Shown piece after piece: positions 58,697 to 64,000 of a DNA stretch of 64,000 nt. A program made the translations under genes and the position numbers. The first letter of the stretch is position 1. Each line of letters opens with the position of its first letter. The stretch is taken from positions 1,601,001 through 1,665,000 of the forward strand of contig NZ_CP120635.1 of assembly GCF_021353295.2 (NCBI RefSeq). The letters are read 5' to 3'. A model generated the notes under the pieces. It saw nothing but the letters and a program-made list of their open reading frames with translations. It was not told the origin of the DNA and made no database searches. This DNA comes from Pseudodesulfovibrio thermohalotolerans (lineage in GTDB: Bacteria; Desulfobacterota; Desulfovibrionia; Desulfovibrionales; Desulfovibrionaceae).

Positions 58697-60157
58697 TTAT
58701 TTCTTGTTGTTGAGGGCTTCCTGCAGCTTGGCGCCGAGCAGGCCCATGGAGCCGGTGTCGGTTTTGCGCTTCGGAGCGAAATCTTTCCAGTCACCGTCGT
58801 CGCGGGTGTCGCCGGTGGTCAGGGAAATCTTGCGTTCCTTGGCCTTTACTTCGCCAACGACCACTTCCACGGTGTCACCGGCATGGAGTTTCTCGAATGC
58901 GGAGGGGTTTTCGGAGCGGGCAAGGACGGACTTGGGCAGCAGGCCGGTGATGCCCGGTTCGAGCTGGATGAAAATGCCGAACTGTTCCTGCTTCTCAACC
59001 ACGCCCTCGACTTTCATGCCTGCGGAGTAGCGCTCGGCCACTTCAGCCCACGGGTCACCCTCGGCGTCCTTCATGGAAAGGCTGATGCGCCGCTTGTCCA
59101 TGTCGATGGATTTGATCTTGACCGAGACCGAGTCGCCTTCCTTGACCATGTCGGAAGGTTTGTTCACGCGCTTGGTGTAGCTCATCTCGGAGATGTGGAC
59201 CAGACCGTCCACGCCGGGAGCTATTTCCACGAACGCACCGAAGTCGGCCAGTCGAACAACTTTGCCGGAGACGATATCGCCCACGGCGAAGGTGGCGGAC
59301 AGGGTATCCCAGGGATTCTGTGCCAGTTCCTTCATGGACAGGGATATCTTGAGCCTTCCCTTGTCGTCGTGCTCCAGGCGGGTGATTTTGGCCCGAACCT
59401 TCTGGCCGACGGAGACGGCTTCCTCGGGATGGCTCACGCGGCTGTATCCGAACTGGGATATGTGAACCAGTCCCTCCAGGCCGGGCATGATTTCGACGAA
59501 CGCGCCGAATGCGGCCAGTCGGGTAACGGTGCCCTCGACCTCGTCGCCAACCTTGGTTTCGTCCACAAACGTCTGGGCGGACTCGGCGGCCTCGCGCTCC
59601 AACAGAACCCGGCGGGAGACAACGATGTTGCGGCCGTGGCTTTCCAGCTTGGTGACGATAAATTCCAGAGTCTGGCCCACGTATTCCTCGGGATTGTCCA
59701 CGAAGCGGGCATCGATCTGGCTGACGGGGCAGAAAGCCCGGCGCTGCAGGATGGTCACGTTGAAGCCGCCCTTGCAGGTGGACTCCACCTTGCCTTCAAC
59801 GGGCAGACCGCCCCTCTTGGCCTCTTCGAGCATGGCCAAGCCGCCTACGCCGGAGATGGCGCGGGACAGCTTGATGCCGCCGGAGTCCTTGCCGACGACA
59901 TACAGTTCTACGGTGTCGCCTTCGGCTACGGTGCAGTTGCCTTCTTCGTCCAGCAGCTCCTCGCGGTCGACAACGCCGTCCAGCTTGGTGCCGGTGTCGA
60001 CGAAGACGGAGTTTTCGCCTACCTGGATGACGGTGCCGGACACCTTGTCACCCACCGACAGGTCATCCCCGCCGCCTTCGCTGTACTGTTCGAACAGTTC
60101 GGCGAAGGACTCTTCGCCTTCTTCCACGCCATTACGCTCTTTGAATTCTTCGGACAC
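58697..60157 (-). CDS. S1 RNA-binding protein with five S1 domains
   Basis: 486 residues from a GTG at 60157. S1 repeats at about 35-105 (GDKVSGTVIQVGENSVFVDT), 117-180 (VEGKVESTCKGGFNVTILQR), 203-275 (GDEVEGTVTRLAAFGAFVEI), 291-362 (GDIVSGKVVRLADFGAFVEI) and 374-447 (AGMKVEGVVEKQEQFGIFIQ). Canonical rpsA has six, so this could be a short S1 or a paralogue. A basic tail follows. It sits after ftsY on the same strand, 27 bases apart. Confidence 0.85.
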   Translation of the reverse strand: MSEEFKERNGVEEGEESFAELFEQYSEGGGDDLSVGDKVSGTVIQVGENSVFVDTGTKLDGVVDREELLDEEGNCTVAEGDTVELYVVGKDSGGIKLSRAISGVGGLAMLEEAKRGGLPVEGKVESTCKGGFNVTILQRRAFCPVSQIDARFVDNPEEYVGQTLEFIVTKLESHGRNIVVSRRVLLEREAAESAQTFVDETKVGDEVEGTVTRLAAFGAFVEIMPGLEGLVHISQFGYSRVSHPEEAVSVGQKVRAKITRLEHDDKGRLKISLSMKELAQNPWDTLSATFAVGDIVSGKVVRLADFGAFVEIAPGVDGLVHISEMSYTKRVNKPSDMVKEGDSVSVKIKSIDMDKRRISLSMKDAEGDPWAEVAERYSAGMKVEGVVEKQEQFGIFIQLEPGITGLLPKSVLARSENPSAFEKLHAGDTVEVVVGEVKAKERKISLTTGDTRDDGDWKDFAPKRKTDTGSMGLLGAKLQEALNNKK

Positions 60158-60184
60158 GTCGTCTCTACCGTTTTGGTAAAAGGG

Positions 60185-61588
60185 TTAAGTGAGCAGGGCC
60201 TTGGCGAAGTCCTTGCCGTCGAAGGGACGGAGGTCTTCCATTTTTTCGCCTAGCCCCACGAAGGTGATCGGAAGCTTGTTCTGCAGGGTCACGGCGACCA
60301 CCACGCCGCCCTTTGCCGTGCCGTCCAGCTTCGTCAGGATGATTTCGTCCACGCCCACGGCCTCGTTGAACAGCTTGGTCTGGCTGAGCGCGTTCTGGCC
60401 GGTAGTAGCGTCGATGACCAGGATGTTGCGGTGGGGCGCGCCTTCGTGTTTCTTGCCGACCACTCGTTTGATCTTGGTCAGCTCCTCCATGAGGTTGGCC
60501 TTGGTGTGCAGTCGTCCGGCCGTATCAAGGAGCAGCAGGTCATATCCCTCGGCGACGGCCTTGTCCATTGCTTCATAGGCCACTGCGGCGGGGTCGGAAC
60601 CCTCGGCCTTTGCATAGAAGCCGGTGCCCAGGCGGTCGGCCCAGACCCGCAGTTGGTCGATGGCGGCCGCTCGGAAGGTGTCGCCTGCGGCTATGAGCAC
60701 CTTGCGCCCCTGCATCTGGGCGCGGTAGGCCAGCTTCGCTATGGTCGTGGTCTTGCCCACGCCGTTGACGCCGATCATCATCAGCACCTCGGGCGGGTTC
60801 ACGGCCTCGATGCGGCGGGGCACCTTGAAGATGTCTTCCAGCTCTTCGCGCAGGATGCCCTTGAAATCCTCGGGATTGTCGGTCCCGGCCTTTCGGGCGC
60901 GGGTCTTGAGGTTGGTCATGAGCTGCTCTGCGGCTTCCATGCCCACGTCGGCCATGATGAGAATTTCCTCAAATGCCTCCCAGAATTCATCGTTCAGGGA
61001 AGAGTGGGTGGAGAGCAGGGTGTCGATGCGCTTGGTGATCTGTTCGCGGGTCTTGGAAATGCCTTCGGAGAGCTTGAGGAACAGACGGTCGCGTTCGTCT
61101 TCCTCGTCTTCCAGGTCCAGCGCCAGGGCGAGCCTGTATTGCAGTTCGGATTTGAAGTCGGGGACGGCTTCGTAGCCCATGTCGTCCAGCCAGGCTTCGA
61201 ACTTGCTGATAAACTCTTGAGCTTCGGCATCCGGTGCGCCCAGGGCCTTGAACAGGAAAGCCAGCCGATCCCACAGGGATTGTCCCTTATGGTCCACGCC
61301 TTCCACAATGATGTTCAGCCATTGGGAGAGCTTGGGTTCGGCCTGGCGAAGGGCCAGAGTCAGGCCCGCCTGCCAGTCTTCGGTGGGTGTCGGAGCGGCG
61401 TCGGATGCGTCTTGGGTCGGAGGAGTTGCCGCAACAGGGGCGGGTTCCGTGGCGATTACGGGGGCGGGCTCGGCCTTGGCCGGTTCGTCGAGTTCGATCC
61501 CGACTTCCCGCTTGTATTCGTCCAAGGCTTGTTGGGCCGCGTCCTCCGGGCTTGCCCACGCCTTTTTCAGTCTGCTAAAAAATCCCAT
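60185..61588 (-). CDS. ftsY: Signal recognition particle receptor FtsY
   Basis: 467 residues. An acidic/Pro-Ala-rich A domain (residues 1-100), N domain helices, and a GTPase G domain: GVNGVGKTTTIAKLAYRAQM, DTFRAAAIDQLRVWADRLG, DLLLLDTAGRLHTKANLMEE and ILTKLDGTAKGGVVVAVTLQ. It docks ribosomes with nascent membrane proteins at the membrane. All motifs intact; the long N-terminal region is usual for the group. Confidence 0.95.
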   Translation of the reverse strand: MGFFSRLKKAWASPEDAAQQALDEYKREVGIELDEPAKAEPAPVIATEPAPVAATPPTQDASDAAPTPTEDWQAGLTLALRQAEPKLSQWLNIIVEGVDHKGQSLWDRLAFLFKALGAPDAEAQEFISKFEAWLDDMGYEAVPDFKSELQYRLALALDLEDEEDERDRLFLKLSEGISKTREQITKRIDTLLSTHSSLNDEFWEAFEEILIMADVGMEAAEQLMTNLKTRARKAGTDNPEDFKGILREELEDIFKVPRRIEAVNPPEVLMMIGVNGVGKTTTIAKLAYRAQMQGRKVLIAAGDTFRAAAIDQLRVWADRLGTGFYAKAEGSDPAAVAYEAMDKAVAEGYDLLLLDTAGRLHTKANLMEELTKIKRVVGKKHEGAPHRNILVIDATTGQNALSQTKLFNEAVGVDEIILTKLDGTAKGGVVVAVTLQNKLPITFVGLGEKMEDLRPFDGKDFAKALLT

Positions 61589-61741
61589 CAGGGCCTCTTC
61601 TAATGATAACGTTGTCAGTTCGGGCGTAGTTAATAGCCTACCTCAGTTGTGGTGGCAATAGAGGATATTGTGTCCCGCGTATTGCCATTACGCGGCCAAG
61701 GGGCTAAGAGCGAGAAAAAAATTCACCCAAAGGATGAATAA

Positions 61742-63109
61742 ATGAAACGAACCAAGATAATTGACGCATTGAACGCTCAGGCCCCGATGAAGGAAATCTG
61801 CATCAAGGGGTGGGTCCGTTCCAAACGCGACAACAAAGGATTTTCCTTTTTGGCGTTGAACGACGGTTCCTGTCTGGGCACCATCCAGGTAGTGGTGGAC
61901 CATACTCCCGAGATTGAGGCCGCCCTTGCCCGGACCGGCACCGGCGCGTCCGTGGCCATTTTGGGCGAACTGGTGGAATCTCCGGGCCAGGGGCAGAAGT
62001 GGGAGGTTCGGGGCAAATCCCTTGAGGTCATCGGCGAAGCCGACCAGGAAACCTTCCCCTTGCAGAAGAAACGCCATTCCGACGAGTTCCTCCGCTCCAT
62101 CGCTCATCTGCGTCCCCGGACCAACAAATACGGGGCCATGTTCCGGATGCGCTCCCGTCTGGCCCAGGCCGTGCACAAATTCTTCGCCGACAAGGGCTTC
62201 TTCTACATCCATACGCCGATCATCACCGGCTCCGACTGTGAGGGAGCGGGCGAGATGTTCCGGGTGACTTCCCTGGAGGCGGGGAGCAAGGAGCCTGTGG
62301 AGAACGACTTTTTCGGACAGCCATCCAACCTGACCGTTTCCGGTCAGCTCTCGGTGGAGATGTTCGCCCTGTCCCTTGGCGACTGCTATACCTTTGGTCC
62401 CACCTTCCGGGCTGAGAATTCCAACACCCCGCGTCATGCCGCCGAATTCTGGATGATCGAGCCCGAGATAGTGTTTGCCGATCTGCAGGATGACATGGAT
62501 CTGGGCGAGGAGATGATAAAGTATCTGGTTGGGCACATGCTCGACCAGTGCGCCGAGGATGTGGAGCTGTTCGCCAAGTGGGTGGACAAGACTCTGATGC
62601 CCACGCTTGAGACCATACTCAAGGAGCCCTTCGAACGGGTGCCATACACCGAGGCCATCAATATATTGAAGAAGACGAAGAAGAAGTTCGAGTACCCTGT
62701 GGAGTGGGGTATGGACCTTCAGACCGAACATGAGCGGTTTCTTTGCGAGGAGAAGTTCAAGAAGCCGGTCTATGTCTATGATTACCCCAAGACCATCAAG
62801 CCGTTCTATATGCGCATGAACGAGGATGACCGGACCGTGGCGGCCATGGATTGTCTTGTGCCCCGTATCGGCGAGATCATAGGCGGCAGCCAACGCGAGG
62901 AGCGTATGGATGTGCTCACCGCCCGTATGGCCGAGATGGGACTCAACCAGGAAGAGTATTGGTGGTACCTTGATTCGCGAAGGTACGGCACTGCGCCTCA
63001 CGCCGGATTTGGCATGGGGTTTGAGCGTATGCTCATGCTCGTAACGGGCGTGCATAACATTCGAGACGTCATTCCATTCCCCCGGACACCCAAGAGTCTC
63101 GACTTCTAG
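61742..63109 (+). CDS. asnS: Asparaginyl-tRNA synthetase
   Basis: 455 residues. The anticodon-binding OB domain (17-105: [20 protein letters not shown]) is followed by the class II core: [20 protein letters not shown], motif 2 [20 protein letters not shown] and motif 3 [20 protein letters not shown]. It charges tRNA-Asn. A direct asparagine route is present, so Gln/Asn amidotransferase is not needed for tRNA-Asn. Confidence 0.95.
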   Translation: MKRTKIIDALNAQAPMKEICIKGWVRSKRDNKGFSFLALNDGSCLGTIQVVVDHTPEIEAALARTGTGASVAILGELVESPGQGQKWEVRGKSLEVIGEADQETFPLQKKRHSDEFLRSIAHLRPRTNKYGAMFRMRSRLAQAVHKFFADKGFFYIHTPIITGSDCEGAGEMFRVTSLEAGSKEPVENDFFGQPSNLTVSGQLSVEMFALSLGDCYTFGPTFRAENSNTPRHAAEFWMIEPEIVFADLQDDMDLGEEMIKYLVGHMLDQCAEDVELFAKWVDKTLMPTLETILKEPFERVPYTEAINILKKTKKKFEYPVEWGMDLQTEHERFLCEEKFKKPVYVYDYPKTIKPFYMRMNEDDRTVAAMDCLVPRIGEIIGGSQREERMDVLTARMAEMGLNQEEYWWYLDSRRYGTAPHAGFGMGFERMLMLVTGVHNIRDVIPFPRTPKSLDF

Positions 63110-63130
63110 GTTATAGTAATATCAGCGCCG

Positions 63131-63160
63131 AAGGCCCGACGGAATCCCGTCGGGCCTTTT
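63131..63160 (+). terminator. Terminator of asnS
   Basis: GGCCCGACGG pairs with CCGTCGGGCC over AATC, followed by TTTT. Confidence 0.85.
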
Positions 63161-63403
63161 GCGTTAAGGGAAGAGGTCCCCATTTGGAGGCGCAAGAGGG
63201 CTTTTGGATGTATGAAATGATTGTGGTGGGGAGAATGAGAAGGAGGAGAGTTGGTAGGCAGGCAAGGGATGATCGTACGCTTTAGAAAGAGACACAAGCG
63301 TGCTTGTGTGAAATTGCTGTTTTTTGTGTTTTTAAATTATGGATTTATTTCAGCTGATTGCAGAAAGTAGTGAGGAGAGATTGAAAAAAAAAGGAAAAAC
63401 CGC

Positions 63404-63432
63404 TTGACCTCTGATGTGGATTCACCTAGAAC
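63404..63432 (+). promoter_or_regulatory. rRNA promoter P1
   Basis: TTGACC (63404-63409), 17-base spacer, TAGAAC (63427-63432), a near-consensus sigma-70 promoter about 290 bases upstream of 16S. The segment 63161-63403 holds no gene and is AT-richer than its surroundings. Confidence 0.75.
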
Positions 63433-63542
63433 CTCTTTCGCCGCACGGGGAAGCCCGACAGGACGCCTCGGCGGCTCGTTCTTTCTCAAATATAATGAAT
63501 GGTTGATCGCATTTTGATTTTTGAAAAACTTTCAAAAAGTGG

Positions 63543-63571
63543 TTGACGGCTGATCTGGAAAAATCTAGATT
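63543..63571 (+). promoter_or_regulatory. rRNA promoter P2
   Basis: TTGACG (63543-63548), 17-base spacer, TAGATT (63566-63571), about 150 bases downstream of P1. The spacer also shares CTGAT with P1, so the two could be a duplicated promoter. Confidence 0.75.
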
Positions 63572-63622
63572 GTAATTTCCCGCACCGCGCGGGTCGTTCA
63601 TTGAGAAGCAAGACATAGTTGG

Positions 63623-63640
63623 TCTTTGACAATTAAATAG
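63623..63640 (+). promoter_or_regulatory. boxA-like antitermination element in the rRNA leader
   Basis: TCTTTGACAATTAAATAG, a leader motif shared by many rRNA operons (boxA-like), lies before the mature 16S end. By sequence its TTGACA could be misread as a -35 box. Confidence 0.5.
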
Positions 63641-63723
63641 CGAGTTGAGCAAAATAGATCACGAATAATCACAGCCCGTTTAATACGAGTTTAGATTGAG
63701 TGATCAACATTCTCCAAGTTTAT

Positions 63724-64000
63724 CAACTGGAGAGTTTGATCCTGGCTCAGATTGAACGCTGGCGGCGTGCTTAACACATGCAAGTCGAGCGAGAAAGCTC
63801 TCTTCGGAGAGTGAGTAGAGCGGCGCACGGGTGAGTAACGCGTGGATAATCTGCCCTGAAGATCGGGATAACAGTTGGAAACGGCTGCTAATACCGTATA
63901 ATCTGCATATTTAGCTTTATGTGGGAAAGGTGGCCTCTATTTATAAGCTACCACTTTTGGATGAGTCCGCGTCTCATTAGCTTGTTGGTGGGGTAATGGC
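63724..64000 (+). rRNA. 16S ribosomal RNA, 5' part (runs off the window)
   Basis: It contains AGAGTTTGATCCTGGCTCAG at 63731, ATTGAACGCTGGCGGCGTGC and the conserved GGCGCACGGGTGAGTAACGC, followed by a V2 region with AATCTGCATATTTAGCTTTA. The start is estimated from the E. coli numbering of AGAGTTTGATC. The variable region looks like Desulfovibrionaceae. Confidence 0.97.

Noticed and set aside
63627..63660. TTGACA in the rRNA leader as a third promoter
   Set aside because: No -10 box at the right distance; it is part of a conserved boxA-like leader motif.
1..64000. CRISPR arrays, insertion sequences or toxin-antitoxin pairs
   Set aside because: Searched by eye on both strands; no regular spaced repeats, transposase motifs or recognisable toxin-antitoxin pair seen.

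Overview
The window comes from a Desulfovibrionaceae chromosome, most like Pseudodesulfovibrio. The evidence is the 16S rRNA 5' part at the right edge, the GC-rich coding style, and typical neighbours: cheB-HEAT-cheR-cheY-cheA, an ftsY/S1-domain pair, asnS and AddAB-like nuclease genes. This assignment is inference; no database search was possible.

Bases 1 to about 28,110 are the right-hand part of a long-tailed (siphovirus-like) prophage. Its left end, integrase and small terminase lie outside the window. Plus-strand late genes run in order: large terminase (cut by the window edge), DUF4055 portal, scaffold, SU10-type capsid, connector, an inserted tRNA-Glu(UUC) plus zinc-ribbon cargo, MuF-like minor head protein, head closure and tail completion, tail tube, tail chaperones G/GT joined by a -1 frameshift at AAAAAAC, tape measure, tail tip (M-, L-, K- and J-like), a tail fibre, and a lysis block (holin-like, DUF5675 with a YkuD-like HSGN...SHGC signature, second holin). 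From 23.2 to 27.9 kb a convergent minus-strand block carries nine small genes of unknown function, including two tiny membrane proteins missed at a 60-residue cutoff. They are separated by GC hairpins, and two carry a duplicated upstream element. The prophage ends beside tRNA-Pro(CGG), with a dense cluster of inverted repeats at the junction.

Bases 28.4 to 35.8 kb form a chemotaxis operon in which CheA is split into two overlapping reading frames at a domain boundary. Next come a multi-pass membrane protein, a CpoB/YbgF-like lipoprotein, dprA, a half-size GDT1-type transporter, an HDOD protein with a partner, a DASS-family transporter after a 0.6-kb leader, a REC-GGDEF protein overlapping a XerC/D recombinase, and a cyclophilin.

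Bases 45.9 to 56.9 kb are a tightly packed minus-strand run: ornithine-cyclodeaminase-like, EamA exporter, AddA-like, AddB-like, PPC/DUF296, LhgO-like and an FMN nitronate-monooxygenase-family protein. After it come an RluA-type pseudouridine synthase, a periplasmic binding protein, a five-domain S1 protein, ftsY and asnS. The window closes with a 0.6-kb rRNA leader carrying two tandem promoters and the first ~277 bases of 16S rRNA.

Most of the host part is ordinary. The points most worth a second look are the prophage junction, the orphan minus-strand block, the intragenic terminator in the lysis gene, the frameshift site, the structured leader before the capsid genes, and the split CheA.
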